A stretch of 64,000 nucleotides of DNA from contig OY776127.1 in the NCBI GenBank assembly GCA_963675135.1, positions 86,537,182 to 86,601,181 of the forward strand, given 5' to 3'. Positions 1 through 13,312 of this stretch are shown here, piece after piece. A program made the position numbers and the translations under genes. Each line of letters begins with the position of its first letter. The stretch's first letter is position 1. Below the pieces are notes generated by a model. That model saw nothing but the letters and a program-made list of their open reading frames with translations, was not told where the DNA came from and did no database searches. Source of the DNA: Galeopsis tetrahit. Lineage: Eukaryota > Streptophyta > Magnoliopsida > Lamiales > Lamiaceae.

Positions 1-470
1 TTCTGTAAACATTTTTTTTTGTTATACTAAATGTTTTCAGGATTTAAGTGTTTTCTGTAAAACATTACTACATTAAGCAACAGTAGTTGCTAAAATCAGT
101 TAAAATGAAGCATAATTTTATTTTTATTACCCCTTATGCCATGAGTCCGTGACTAACAGAAGCTAGTATAAGTATTTCAAAGTCTTTCCTTAAATTGCAC
201 TAACGTAACACCAGACTGTGCTCTACTGAGATGGATTAAGAGTAATTCACTCGCACGTTTGTTTATCAACAACCAGGTTACATAGAACTGTTTTAAATTT
301 ATGTAATCAATTAATCATGTTTATTGAGCTTTGAAAATTGGCTCTTCACCTTGGTTATTTTTCTGTATAGGAGTTTTTTGTTTCTATTTTGGTTGAGCAT
401 ACCCACAGTGGTAGTCTCATTTTCAGTTTCTCTATTTTCTGTCTGATAAGTCTGAAACTCATTCTCCCAG

Positions 471-3400
471 ATATGTAGCATTGAATATGCTGATGAAAGC
501 TATCACATTGGATAGTCAAGCCGTGCAGAGGCATCGTGCCACAATATTGGAGTGTGTAAAGGTATCACACTGCCATGTTTAATTTGATTTCTTCAATTGT
601 TGAGGTTTAGTTTTATTTTCTTAGTTTCCTATGTTCTAGTAGTATGGTCTTTTGCAAATATAATATGAGTACCATTTATACCTGAAACATTACTGCACCT
701 AATCACTCTAATATTGATATTAATTCTTCCAACTTTAGTTCTTTGGCACATATCTGTGGTGTCCTAGTGGAATACCAATATCAGATAAGTAAGTCCAAGT
801 CATTTTTCTATGCTTATTTCAATAGTTGACAACGATGAGGACCCGACCCCAATATTCAGAACAAAACATTTTCTTTTTGTGTCACTGAAATTGTTTTGAA
901 GTTTCTCCAGTTTCTGGTTTGGGATTTTGACTAGTAACCGGGTACTCTATGTTTCATTTAGTTATCTCACTGAGTCACTCTGTTTCTCAACCAACATCAA
1001 ACTACGTTGGTCTAGGATAAGATTATATGGCTGCTATTTATGGATGCCTATTCGATGCCAGGATCCAGATGCTTCAATCCGTAAAAAGGCCCTTGAGCTT
1101 GTTTATCTTCTGATAAATGAAAGCAATGTGAAGTCTTTGACCAAGGAGCTCGTTGACTACCTTGAAGTAAGTGATCCGGATTTCCAGGAAGACCTCACTG
1201 CTAAAATTTGCTCAATTGTGGAGAAGTAAGTTTATTATTTAAATTTATGATTTAAGTTTTCTCACCTCATTTAATTATTACTAAGTAATATGATAACTAA
1301 TGTATACTATATTCATATTTGTTTGTTTAACAGCTCATAAATCTGAAAGACTTTAAAATTCCATTGTTCGAATTGTGACGCGTCATGCCTCATTTTTTAT
1401 GTTATAAGAAATTATTTCACTGTGCCTTGGTAGGAACCAGATTTTGGTTTGTGCTGAATAGCTTAAAAAGCAGGAACATTAAGTTCTTTATTTCCATTTC
1501 CCTACTAGTGAGCTCTTGAGATTCATCTTCCATCGACTGCAAGTCTGCGACGTATTTTTATCTCAAAACCTTGTTTTTACTCATTTTTGTCTTTCATCGC
1601 TACATTTTTCTCAGTTTGTTTCTATGCACACCCTTCCATATTTGCTCAATGGCACCTCATAGCCTGCCTCAGTACATACTTGCATGAACTGCCATTAGCG
1701 TGTTTAGCAATACAGATAACTTGGTTGAACTTGAAATATGATGTATCTTCCTGTTTTATCTGTTGTTCACACCCTCATCCATCTTCTCTGTGCAACCACA
1801 GGTTTTCCCCTGAAAAGAAATGGTATATTGATCAGATGGTGAAGGTTCTTACAGAGGTACACTTTGTATTTTATATGTATTTGTACTTTGACTGTAAAGA
1901 AGAGGTTGCATTGATTAAAGACTAGTTATCTATGTATTAAGCTTGAGATATTGTTTATTTTTCTTCTTGTTAACTCACACCACATGCTGCTTATGTACCT
2001 AGTGTCTACCTAATCAATATATGCAGCATACAGCTTTGGAAAAAGAGGAAAAAGTTTAACCCTAGTTTGTGATATCATTCTCCTGTGATCGCGAGTCGAA
2101 GAGCTTAGCCTTTACAAGTCTAGATACTGTATTTGACTAATTCTTGTGAATCAGTATTCTTGAAAGACTAGAGCGTGTTTTTTTGTGACCTAGATGTAAA
2201 AGGTTCATTCTCTTTGTTGGTAGTGAAAAGAAAGTTTAATTTTTGTTGGATGATTGAAATTCTAGAAGCATTCCTCAGTTGCTAAGTATTTCTGTTGGTG
2301 ATGGTCAACTGTCATTTCATTGAATTGTTTTTAACAAATTTTATGAATGGGGCGAAACTCTAAATTACTGTTCGTGTTACTGTTAATGCTTATTGTTGTA
2401 TTTATCATTTCCTGTAATATCAACAGTTGCATATTTAAATTGGCTGACAATTGTCCTAATTCCAATCCTGTCACTTCTACAGTTTATCCTGTAACTTATG
2501 AGTTCTATAATTGCAACAATATCACATATCTGCAGACTAGGCATAACTGGACCTGATCATTTGATCTTGATTCATTGTCTCAGTAGAAGAAAGAATTGAT
2601 TGTTGTGATAGTGTTTCAGGCTGGGAACTTTGTAAAGGATGATGTGTGGCATGCTCTTATCGTTGTAATTACCAATGCTCCTAATCTTCACGGCTATACT
2701 GTTAGGGCTCTATACAAAGCTGTAAAAACAGCAAGTGAACAGGTATGGCTGCAGTGACATAAATGCTTTATGGAATTTTATTCAAGTTCCTATTATTTGT
2801 CATCATGCCATTGCTTGGTTCCCTCTCTTGCCCAGGAAACTCTTGCTCGAGTTGCTGTTTGGTGCATTGGAGAATACGGGGAAATGTTGGTCAGTAATGC
2901 TGGCATGCTTGATGTAGAGGATTCCATAACAGTAAGTTCACGTTTTTGATAAATTTCCTTGCGTATTCAGTTTTCTGGGCTTTTGTGTGAAGTGGATGAA
3001 CCTGGGATGTTGAAGTTGTCTGCACACTTGCAGTCGATGTTGGTATTCTGATTCTAATAGATACTCAAATGTGATATTGCTTTAATTGGGTGTACTACTT
3101 TGTGGAGCCTTTGGTACATTAGGTTAAAAGCTTTTTAATTAGTTCTCTGCTGCAAATGTGATGGCATATTGGCATCAAATCTCTTCTATCATGTATTCTC
3201 CTGTTTCGAGCTATCTAACTTTCCAGGACAATGAGGGGATTTGTACTTTGTCAGAAAAGTATTCTTATCATCCTTGGAAAATGTTATTAAAGTCGAGAGT
3301 GAGCACCAAGTCACCAACCAATGTGTTTTCACGTTCATACTTCCATTTGTCACATGACTTCCAATTCTTTTAATTTTAGTTCCATTTGACAGTGTGCTCC

Positions 3401-6157
3401 TGTTTTTTTTGAGTCTAGAGAGTAGATTAGACCATGATAATTTAGTGTGCCACTTAGTTTTGAGCAGGATGGATATAGTATTTGGCCATATGCAAATGAT
3501 GATTAAAAATATTAATTGAGTTTCATTGTCATTAGTACCAACAAACTCATGATTTATGCTGCTTAGTTGGACAACTTTGTTAACTTTTTCATCTGTGCAG
3601 GTAACTGAAGCCGATGCTGTGGATGTTGTAGAAACTGCCATTAAACGCAATTCTTCAGATCTCACAACTCAGGCTATGTGTTTGGTTGCATTGTTAAAGC
3701 TATCAAGTCGTTATTCTTCCTGCACAAAGTATGTTGTCATTACTTTTTAACATATTATCTCTGGGTTGACAGCTTATCTTTACCAGCAGTTAAAATGTTC
3801 ACATACGTATGTCAAATCTTTGCTTCCAATCCTCATTCATCTTGGTTTTGGTTAGGGATCCACATCTCTCATGTTATACCTTATCCAGTAGTCTCAGTTG
3901 AATATCATTCTGCATCTATTTTGTCAGTGATAACAGTTTGTCATTTCACACACTTGTTATATTGATAGTTAGCAATTTCCAAATATTGTTGATTTCACTT
4001 TTCAGCTTTATTTTTCCTTCTCAAGTTGGGAATCATTTCTCATCTGTTACAGGAAGATAAATGATATCATCCTTCATCAAAAGGGAAGCCTTGTGCTTGA
4101 GTTGCAACAAAGAGCCATCGAATTTAACTCAATTATTGAGAAGCATGTGAACATTAGGTCAGATATGGTTTTCAACCTTGATATCTGTTTTTTTGCTTCT
4201 ATATGGGATGGCCTAACTTCTATGAGGATTCTATCTACTTCTGCTCAGGTCTACATTGGTTGAAAGGATGCCAGTGCTTGACGAGGCAACTTATAGTGGG
4301 AGGAGGGTTGGTTCCATGCCAGCTGCTGTTTCAACTTCCCAAGGAGCTCTGCCAAAAATGCCAAATGGTGTTGTTAAACCTTCTTCAGCTTCTTTTGTTG
4401 ATTTACTTGATCTTAGCTCTGATGACACCCCGGCGCCCACCTCTTCCGGTGGAGATTTTCTCCAGGATCTTCTTGGGGTTGATTTGTCTCCTTCAAAAGG
4501 TTGGTTTTGTATTAGCCAGGATTGTTTTTTTAGCAATATCTTTGATTTTTGCAGTTTATTTTACTCCAAAACTTTTTTGAAATATGTGTCTCGAATGATA
4601 CTCTGCTCTATGGTTTCTCTCTTTTGTGCCCTTCAAAAGGTTCACAAATTGTGAGAAGTAGAATCTGGTATAAGCAATATGCTTTTTTTGGGAGTCCACA
4701 TTGGAGAGTTCTAGGTTATTACTGCAAAGAGAACAAACTGTGTTTGAATTGATTTATTGATCGATTTCTTTCTTCTTACATCTGCATCTCTTCAGTTGAA
4801 GGCTCTAGCCCTACTTATGAATTTCTCAGCAGTTTGTTTGTGCTTTTTAATAATATTTCAGGAAATAATCAAACCTCAACGAGCGGAACTGATGTCTTGA
4901 TGGACCTTTTGTCCATTGGAACTCCTACAACTCAAAGTACATCACCCATGCTTGATATATTGTCATCTGGTCAAGATAACAAACGCTCGGAGGGCATGTT
5001 GGATCAATTGGCACCCCCTTCTGCATCTTCACCATCTTCTTCTTCTTCTCCTATTGCTAGTTCTTCGATGATGGATTTGTTGGATGGTTTTGGACCCACC
5101 CCGTCTGTGCCTGGTATGATCTGTCCAATCAGTCAATGTTCCTTCTTGTCATAACTATTACATTCCTAATACTTGGACAGTGGATGCCCTTCCTTTCAGT
5201 TCCAGAAAACAATGTCCAAACCTATCCATCAGTTGTTGCATTTGAAAGTGGCTCGTTAAAAATAACTTTCAACTTCTCAAAGGAGCCTGGAAATCCACAG
5301 ACCACCATAATCGAGGCTGAATTTGTGAACAAGTCGCCTGATATTTACTCAAATTTTGTATTCCAGGCAGCCGTCCCCAAGGTATTCTAAATGTGTTATT
5401 TATTTTATCTTTCGTTGGACATCTATCCGCTGTGAACTATTGGAGATGGATAGATGATTCTAGGTCTTTATGTGCTTGCATTAACTTCGCCTTTTCTTTG
5501 TCGTTGCCTAAGCTGGCTGGAGTACTCAATACTTATCTTGTGCTGATGTTTTTCTTCTTAGTGTGAAACACTGCCTCATCCATTCTGCCTGGTTTTGGCT
5601 TGCAGAATCCTGCACCTCATATTTTTCTTTTTCTATGTCTGCTTCTAAGTTTGATGCTGTCTTATATCTTTTTTTTTTTTTCACAGTTTCTTCAAATGAA
5701 CTTGGATCCTGCTAGTGGTAGTACACTTCCAGCGAATGCTAATGGATCGATCACACAAAAGCTACGAATTTCAAACAGTCAGCACGGCAAGGTATCATGC
5801 ATTTTCGTTATCATCTTGAAATTCATTTGACTCAATACTGTATATAGACACTGTTGCTATAATCTAAATGATAATCCTCAGATTGACCAGCCATTTGTCT
5901 TTGCAAGCTAATGCATTGAGCGAGATATATGCTAGTTATAAAACCATTTTTCTTGTATAACAGAAAAAACCATGAACGTGGCTACAACCTCTTATTAATT
6001 GTATCTCAATTTTTAAAGTTTTCCTCACTCGTATTAAGAATTAGTATGCTATCACTTTCAGAAATCCCTGGTAATGCGGATGAGGATAAACTACAAGGTA
6101 AATGAGAAAGACGTTTTGGAGGAAGGACAAATAACCAACTTCCCCCGTGGTCTGTAA
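471..6157 (+). CDS. AP1G: AP-1 complex subunit gamma (gamma-adaptin), 5'-truncated by the window
   Basis: Large subunit of the AP-1 clathrin adaptor, which sorts cargo at the trans-Golgi network/early endosome. Twelve exons are visible: 471-561, 1062-1225, 1802-1856, 2620-2742, 2836-2931, 3601-3728, 4053-4157, 4249-4499, 4862-5113, 5200-5381, 5687-5791, 6062-6157 (TAA). They join in phase to 548 residues. The family is about 870 residues, so roughly the first 320 lie upstream. Exons 1-7 are the end of the helical adaptin trunk (VALNMLMKAITLDSQAVQRH; AVWCIGEYGEM). Exons 8-9 are the Ser/Pro-rich hinge with acidic DLL-type clathrin-box motifs (VDLLDLSSDD, FLQDLLGVD, MMDLLDGF). Exons 10-12 are the gamma-ear (GAE) domain, ending in the family-typical EEGQITNFPRGL. 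All borders are GT..AG and no break is seen. The family call is certain; exact borders in the hinge are slightly less so. Confidence 0.93.
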
Positions 6158-7557
6158 AGTGGATTGACCATTGATGTGACACGAGCTTTTACCATCTGGT
6201 GACGCAGAAGCATCTTCTCGTTGAATGCAGTTTCAGGTATATTTTTCTGATATTGTTAATTGGAACTCGACCCACCACAATTAGGATGTCCGTCTTTGCT
6301 GAAAGGGGAGTTTATGTACATTATTACGAGGAAAGTTATTTGTTAAGCATTTGTTGAATCATATTGCCTTGGAGGCGCGGAATACTGGATCCATCGTGTC
6401 GATTTTCCCTTGTTGCTGAGTGAGATTAGATATTTTTAACTTCAGTAAGGCATATATTGTTTTACTTATATTATTTGTAGTATATAGGTTTTCAAATGGA
6501 TTCCCCTAATGTGTTCATCTTTGTATTTCCCATTTGGTAGAAATAGGATGTGTTTTGTGAGGATATATGATTGTATTTCCTTTTATATGACACACAGAAC
6601 TATCTTTGAGGACTTCAATTCTTTTTAGCTAATATTTTATTATATATCAACTTTTATTTTTTTAGTATTAGGTACTACTTCCATTAGCTGATTAGTAGTG
6701 TAACATTTTTTAATCTTTGCAAGAGTAATTTTTTTTTGTTTCATTAGTTAATTGTTATTCAAATATTTAGAATTGTCCGAAGGATATAGTTTGAGCACCA
6801 CTATCTAGGGTGTGAGGTCATGAATTCGAGTTATGAGAGGGGTTGAGAATTTTTTTAAAAAATAAAAAGTATTGTCCAACCTAATTCTCAGCAATCAGCA
6901 TAACAGACCAAATATTTTTTTGGTAAATTAGTATTTATGATATTCCCAAATCTTTTTTCTTTAATTTAATCGACAGGTGATCTTTTTTTTTTTTACATAA
7001 TCCCATGGCTCCTAGTGTAATGTGAACAGTAGTTTTTTTCTTTACTTATGGCAAGTTTTTTTTTCTTCTCCCAATACAATTAATAGATGTCGGATCTATA
7101 AAAATAATAGTAATTTTATTTATGTATTTAACATATGTGACAAAATACGTTCGTTAGCAGTGAAGGAATCAAATTCCCAAAACATTAATAATTTGTCTGT
7201 ATTTCCTATACTACAGTCCAAATCCTGAAATCAATCTGATAAATGTCTAATTCAAATCCACCTAACTCACTAAAAATGTCCATATGTCTGCTCAAATCAT
7301 TCAAAACATTTTTAGGGAACAAAAATGATATCCCATGTTTATTAATTGTCTTAACTCTTAAGCCATCAAAACTACATCAATATTAAAAAAAACTCACGTA
7401 ACACAAAGGCAAATGGATTCTTCATTCGAATCAAGATAAATGGACGTTCCAATTTTTCTTTCACGTAAAAAAAAATTAAAAAAATTCATAGATATGTGTT
7501 AATATAAGGACTAATATAATGACAAATAAGATAAACTGAAATGACGAATATATGTTA

Positions 7558-7771
7558 TTGAAAGGGCATGTAACACAGTAACAGATACTTGCTCCTTCAG
7601 TAACACAAAATTTGTCTTTATAGTAGCACTTATAAGTTATTGAAAATCGTATTATTATAAGAATAAAATTGAAAGGGCATGTAACAGATACTTGCTCCTT
7701 CAGTAACACGAAATTTGTCTTTATAGTAGCACTTATAAGTTATTGAAAATCGTATTATTATAAGAATAAAA
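7558..7771. repeat. tandem duplication, unit about 105 bp
   Basis: Two adjacent near-identical copies begin with GAAAGGGCATGTAACA (about 7559 and 7670) and end with CGTATTATTATAAGAATAAAAT. The first copy has a few extra bases (ACAGTA) near its start. Divergence is low, so the duplication is recent. No coding content. Confidence 0.85.
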
Positions 7772-8159
7772 TGTGTTATTATATGCACAAAATGTCGATA
7801 CAAAACATGAATAAAATATTCAAATTAAAGAGATGGAGAGAATAACCACAAAAAACACGAAAAAAGAAAACAGATTTGAAGAATATACTGATAAAACTAA
7901 TTTTTAGCGTGATAAATTGTTATCTGAAGAATATGAAAGATGAAAGGAAAGATCGAAGAAAAAACAAATGGAGAAGATGGATGAAAGAGACGAAATGCCA
8001 TAGAAGACCGTGAGGAAAACAAATCGTGCGAAGGATGCAAATTTAGAATGGCCCATATCGCACATATCAAGGATCGGTACAATATTGTATACTTCCTACA
8101 AGTTTTTGTGTTTTTGTCTATGTACCATGAATATATATGGTCACACAATAATGATAATG

Positions 8160-8395
8160 TGTACTCTCCGTTTCAATCAGTGTTTGCACTACAAAATTAG
8201 TACACGTTTTAAGAAAAATGTAATGAGTGAGGTGTTGAGGGATAGTTTTGTAAAGTTAAATGAATAAAGTAAAAAAAGTGGTTGAAATGAGTGAAAAAGT
8301 AATGACATTTTATGTAAATATGTGAATATTGTGAGAGTGAAGTTTATGAAAGAGTTTTCTTTTTAAGACATGCAAACAATTGTGAAACGAATGAA
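8160..8395. mobile_element. Stowaway-like MITE (degenerate)
   Basis: The left end reads TACTCTCCGTTTCAATCAG followed by GTGTTTGCAC. The right end carries the inverse GCAAACAATTGTGAAACGAATG. This matches the plant CTCCCTCCGT-type inverted terminus. The ends are degenerate and a TA duplication is not certain. The element near 51915-52151 shares its terminal motif. Confidence 0.5.
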
Positions 8396-10343
8396 TAAAA
8401 AATGTGTGAGTAGTCCTTTAATTGTACGATGGATCGTGCTCCTTTCTAGTACACTAAAAACTCAATTAGTAAGACTGGAAATTTGACCGATTCATTTATC
8501 TGTAATGACAGATCGATAATTGAACTGAATTCAAAATTTGGCCTAAGGACTGAAAAAACTTTAATCCTTTAAATTTATGTTAGCATGTCTAATTAATATT
8601 ATGCTTTTTTATTTTGTGGTGATAGCATTATATTTATGTTTTTCTGAAATTAATATCATGAGATTTATGTCTAGTTAAGATTAGGGTTTTGCAAATGATA
8701 AATTATGAATCAAAGTTGCGATGATTTTAGAAAAAAAATTAGGGCACCGCATGCATTTTTGTGTAGGGTCAAATTGTAGAATAGGGTTTTAGCTAACCTT
8801 ATTAAAAAATTCTGATTACTTCTTACATTGATGAGTTATTTTTTAAAAGTTTATAAGGTGCTAACATTTTGTTTTTTTTAACAATAAATTGTTATATTCG
8901 AAAAAATGAATAGTTGAACGCTTGTTTTTTAATGACTCCACCGTTCATGTTAATAAAATTTTGATTGAGCTAAAATATGTGACCAATAATTTTTTTTTTA
9001 GAAAATGCAACCACTTGTTATCATTTATAAGTTCACAAACATCTTGAAAGGTACTTTAAAGACCTTATAAACATGCAAATACTCATGTATGTGCAGTTGT
9101 ACAACTGTTGTGTCTATTATATATAAAATGTGTATTTATTTCCTATTCTAACATTTAAAAAATAAGTCATTTTTTTGTATACGCTAGCTAGCTGTTTGGT
9201 TGCAATATACTAATTAAATAGGTACTGCTTCACAGGTAAATTTAAGGACACTACTTTTCTTCCAAAAATGGAAGATTACAACTTGGTATGAACAATACAA
9301 TGTTCCACCAGATTAATTAATTAAATTTCTTGTTGGGCCTTTCCTATTAAGCTATTTATTAATTAATTTTGGGTGGATTAGCCGTTTAACCCTCTATTAT
9401 AATTTAGTAATTCAATGGAACTATATAATTAATTAATTAAACTCTACTTTGAATTGGAAAAGTTGGGCAACCTGCATAAATTATCAGCCTTTATTTTTAA
9501 TTGTTAATCACTCAATTATTTATCAAAAGTTATGTTCATACTTTTGGGCACTAGTTTTTTTTTTTTTAAAATAGATAAAATACGTAGATAAAGTAAATAA
9601 AATAAGAATATTATAAAATATTGTGGAGTCCATTTATAATAATAAAATATTTTTTATGAGTAAAATTGAATGACAATTTAAGTAATTAAGTGATGATTGA
9701 AGGGTAAATATAAAGTGTTATTTCGATAAAATGAATGTGCATGTTTTTTGTAAACAGACAAATAAGATAAGTAGACATATTTTTTGTGGAAGTAGAGAGT
9801 TTTTTACTTTTTTTTTTTTAATTATTACACTTTCTATACTACTGTAGTATGATCAAAATTGGCAAGAATTTGGTGTGTACGCGTGTGAGATCACATGTTC
9901 AAATTTTGGTGTTCCACGTCTTATTACACTATATGAATTATATATTGATGTGTGTCGACATATTAAAAGAAAAAATATCAATGTCATATAATATTAAGTG
10001 CGACACGTGTTAAAAATTCAACAAGATGGAATACTAGTGAAACACGTAAAATGAAACAGGGAATCGAACCGATTTTCACCCCCTAATAAATTGCAATCAT
10101 ATGACTAAATTAATCATCATAAATCTCCCTTATTTAATTTCAATCTAAAAAAAACATCCTCAAAACAACAACCTTAATTAATTACTCACTCGCTCGTGCA
10201 TCATACAAGCACCTACATACATTAATACAATGCCACCATAAACTAATTATATAATTAATTAATCAATAATAGTACTAATTAATCTTAATAAAATACATAT
10301 TACTCATCAATTATTCAACAAATTAAACCATGCATCATCATCA

Positions 10344-12430
10344 TCAATTGTTGTTCATGCTGCTACTTACATTTAAATCATGCTGATAACTAAAATGCTG
10401 ATGATGATAAGCCCCGCCCCCCGCCCCGCTCGTCTCTCCCCCCTCGTTCTCGTTCTCATCCTCGTCCTCTTCCTTCGCGACCTTGTCCGGGCCCATAAGC
10501 TGCCCGGGGTACTGATTTTGGGCTTCGAATTGGGCCGGGACGACCGAGGGCAATTTGGAGAGAAGGGCCTCAAGGCTACTCATTGAAGGGGTGACTTTCA
10601 TGGGCTGCCCCTGATGAGGGGCAAAATGGTCATAACAGTATTCATTTGGAGGAATCATATAATTCATGTTGTGGAAATGCCATGCTTGATCTTGCGTTAC
10701 TCCGCCGCCTCCGCCGTACGCCTCCATCTTCATCGGCTGCGCCGCTGACGATGGATGTGGCAATAATACCCCTGGGATGCTCTCTATGTAGCTCAATTTC
10801 TTCCTTAGTAGCACTACATAGCTCAAATCCTCTATAACCTTTTTTTTGGTCATTTTAATCAAACGTCACATTTATCAGTACATGCTAAAGTGTACAAGTA
10901 ATTTATATGAGTTGGTCTGGTATAGACTCGAGTGCATGTTGTGCACCCTAGTCCATGACGCACTTTTTAGTAAATTGTGTTGCAATTTTCAATTATTAAA
11001 CTGTATAATAATATTTTTAGTAATAATTGAAAAGTGCAACATGGACTAGGGTGCACAACATGCACGTGTATACTAGACTTTACCAATTTATATATGGACT
11101 AGGGTGCACAACATGCACGTGTATACTAGACTTTACCAATTTATATATGCGACAGATAAATATATCGGAGTAATTGATTTTAATTACCTTGTGAACAGCT
11201 CCTAATTGAATAACACCTTCTCTAACAGCAATCAAGGCAATAGTCTGCAATAAAATTTAATTTAATTTAGTTCATTATATATATATATATATATATATTT
11301 ATTTATGTAGGTAAATTTATAAAATAAAAAAAAATAAAAATTGGGGTGGTGAATAGTAAGTACCTTTATACCAGACTGAAACTGGGCTTCCCAAGTCCTG
11401 GGGTGCTTTTTTTTTTTTTTTTCAATGTAATAAACATGATTAATATTTACATAAAATATTAATAATGAACATATATATATAAAATGTAATGTAATGAGTA
11501 CTCACTGAGTCAGCCGAGTTATGCCATGCAGACAAGAAGTTGATTTCTTGATCATTTGGTTCTTTGTGGATCCATTTGTGGCTGTGATCCGCAGCCACTT
11601 TTCCAATCAAACTAATAAATAAATTACAAAAAAAAAAAAAATTAACTAATGACCTAATTCATGAAATATAATAAGTTTTGTACACAATATATATGTTTAC
11701 TATAAGCTTATCATAAATCATCTGATCAAAACCCCGTTTCGATTAAGATACTATACTTAATCCACATCAGTGACCCGTTGTTACACTATCATAAATCATC
11801 ACTAGACCATGTTTTGATTAAGATACTGTACTGAATCCACATCAGTGACTCGTTTACATGACAGATTCCGTTTTAGTATAAAAACGATTTATATAAGCCC
11901 TAATTTTCATACCCTTCACCATAATTGTAGATTTCATGTGACATTTTGAAGAATAACTCAGGTTGGAGGCCTTGATAGTGTTGTTGATACTCATACACCG
12001 ATGATGAATCTCCACCGTTGATCTCACTTGCCGATGCTGCAAAATTGCAAAAACCATCTTCCCATACCAATATCCTTCATTTTATAAACACAATATCAAA
12101 AAAAATTCAAAAATTCATAAATAAAAAAAAGTTTTTTTTTTTTAAGCATACCAGTTCCTCCTCACCCCTCTTGACCTGTCATAAACTCCTCCTTGGCTAT
12201 CCCACCTATGTAACAATTAAATTAAATTTAAATAAATAACATCAAGACTTAGGTAGGTAAATGAAATAAATGGATAAATAATAATAATAATACTTGGGAG
12301 GTGGATAATTTCTTGGCAAAATCCTCCAGAAAACAGCATAAACCCATTGGGAATTGTCATGAATGCAGAGGCTCCTCAGTGTGTGTTGAAGAAGATGAGT
12401 CACAGCCAGTGAGTTTAGCTGTTCTTCCAT
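10344..12430 (-). CDS. bHLH-MYC_N domain protein, RICE SALT SENSITIVE 3-like (WNK-related At1g60060/At3g15240 type)
   Basis: Plant-specific regulator with the N-terminal MYC-type ACT-like domain but no DNA-binding bHLH. The related rice RSS3 bridges JAZ and bHLH factors in the nucleus; the same role here is inference. Seven exons on the minus strand: 12430-12294, 12205-12152, 12074-11913, 11611-11506, 11405-11364, 11244-11188, 10838-10344 (TGA), together 350 residues. Residues 1-185 form the bHLH-MYC_N region (HLLQHTLRSLC, WVYAVFWRILPRNYPPPKW, LVWEDGFCNF, ELFFKMSHEIYNYGEG, GKVAADHSHKWI). Then comes a conserved VIEDLSYVVLLRKKLSYIES segment and an SLEALLSKLPSVVP motif. The tail is acidic and Gly/His-rich. 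The start is the first ATG, giving the family-typical MEEQLNSLAVTHLL. A TATA box lies about 85 bp upstream. Confidence 0.93.
10905..11152. mobile_element. palindromic MITE copy 1, inside intron 6 of the bHLH-MYC_N gene, with duplicated end
   Basis: It belongs to the same hairpin family as 13313-13534, 14600-14785 and 51430-51674, recognised by ACTCGAGTGCATGTTGTGCA and the complementary TGCACAACATGCAC. Its right end is tandemly duplicated: 11043-11095 and 11096-11148 are identical 53-base units starting GGACTAGGGTGCACAACATG. It sits in the intron between exons 7 and 6 of the gene (10839-11187). Confidence 0.75.
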
Positions 12431-13312
12431 TCAAATAAATAAAAATTTATTTTTTTTGAATATTTGATGAACCAAATTTAAAAGAAGAAAAACCCCAACA
12501 CTTCTTTACTCCCTTTATACAAGGCCACCACCAATGGAATCCCTCATTTATACACATTTTTCCTCCTTTAATTTTATTTTATTTTATTTAATCAGGGCCC
12601 ACACTTTTTGCTCTTCAAAACTCAATTATTCAAAACTAATTTATTTAAAAACTTGTAATTTCAATATACATAATGAGTAGATCCTCTGATGAGCCACAGG
12701 CTCTTTTTTTCTAAGGTCCTTATCTTTCTACAAATTTTTTTAATATTTTATTATTTTTCTGACACATTACCACTCATTATTTCAGAAAAAAAGAAACCAC
12801 ATTAAATTCTGCCTAACCACTTCACTCGTATTAACTGGTTTACTGCTTAATTTATTGATTCATACCTGTACTATATATATTCAGTTCAAGAATCGACTAA
12901 TTCGGGGGACCAATCCCACCGTTCATTTATAAAAGCTCCGTTTAAAATCAGAGTTTTACGTTCTGTATGTTTATAGACTGACTCCATAGAAATTATTTGC
13001 ACCTTTAGAGAGAAGCACACCCCAAAATCTCAAGTCTAAATGCATAATTTGCCAAAACAAGTCAAACTAAATGTGTGTATGCACTCCAATATAGCTAATC
13101 AATGTTGTTGTTGTGGTTGTATATCTAAATGCATTATACATACTATAGTATATATAGTGTTTTGAATGGGTAAAATAAATTAAGCATGAAAAAAATCACG
13201 TGATCTTGCCTCTTTCTCCTTTAAAACGTTTCCTCTGTTGACCAATCCAATTCTTTAGCTACCTAACTTCTAATCAACACAATTTCATTTAAAACCCCAT
13301 GAAATTAATTAG
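12431..13312. other. intergenic: bHLH-MYC_N promoter side and repeat remnant
   Basis: The proximal promoter is followed by AT-rich DNA. At about 12890-13045 lies one copy of a dispersed repeat (AATCGACTAATTCGGGGGAC, then AAAGCTCCGTTTAAAATCAG, then GAGAGAAGCACACC). A second copy, split by insertions, lies at 14445-15070. No gene seen. Confidence 0.6.
12514..12519 (-). promoter_or_regulatory. TATA box of the bHLH-MYC_N gene
   Basis: TATAAA on the minus strand, about 85 bases upstream of the ATG at 12430. A CCATTGG (CCAAT-box core) lies about 15 bases further upstream. Both positions suit a core promoter. This is a motif call only. Confidence 0.55.

Larger units (their letters stand above)
6158..10343. 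other. intergenic: 3' UTR and AT-rich spacer
   Basis: The first few hundred bases are probably the gamma-adaptin 3' UTR. The rest is AT-rich with long T runs and no credible gene. It holds a short SINE-like piece near 6780-6850 (a tRNA B-box-like GGTCATGAATTCGAGTT), a tandem duplication at 7558-7771 and a MITE-like element at about 8160-8395. From 8400 to 10300 I see only low-complexity AT DNA with TTAATTAA-type runs. Confidence 0.7.

Noticed and set aside
2347..2556. 69-codon frame with a hydrophobic start, possible secreted peptide
   Set aside because: It lies in a gamma-adaptin intron, has no typical Cys pattern or upstream promoter, and overlaps no known family.
3189..3665. 158-codon minus-strand frame inside the gamma-adaptin gene
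   Set aside because: It covers an intron and the antisense of exon 3601-3728; no similarity is recognised.
7558..7771. Tandem repeat considered as a CRISPR-like or satellite array
   Set aside because: Only two copies without spacers, in a plant nuclear context; a simple duplication.
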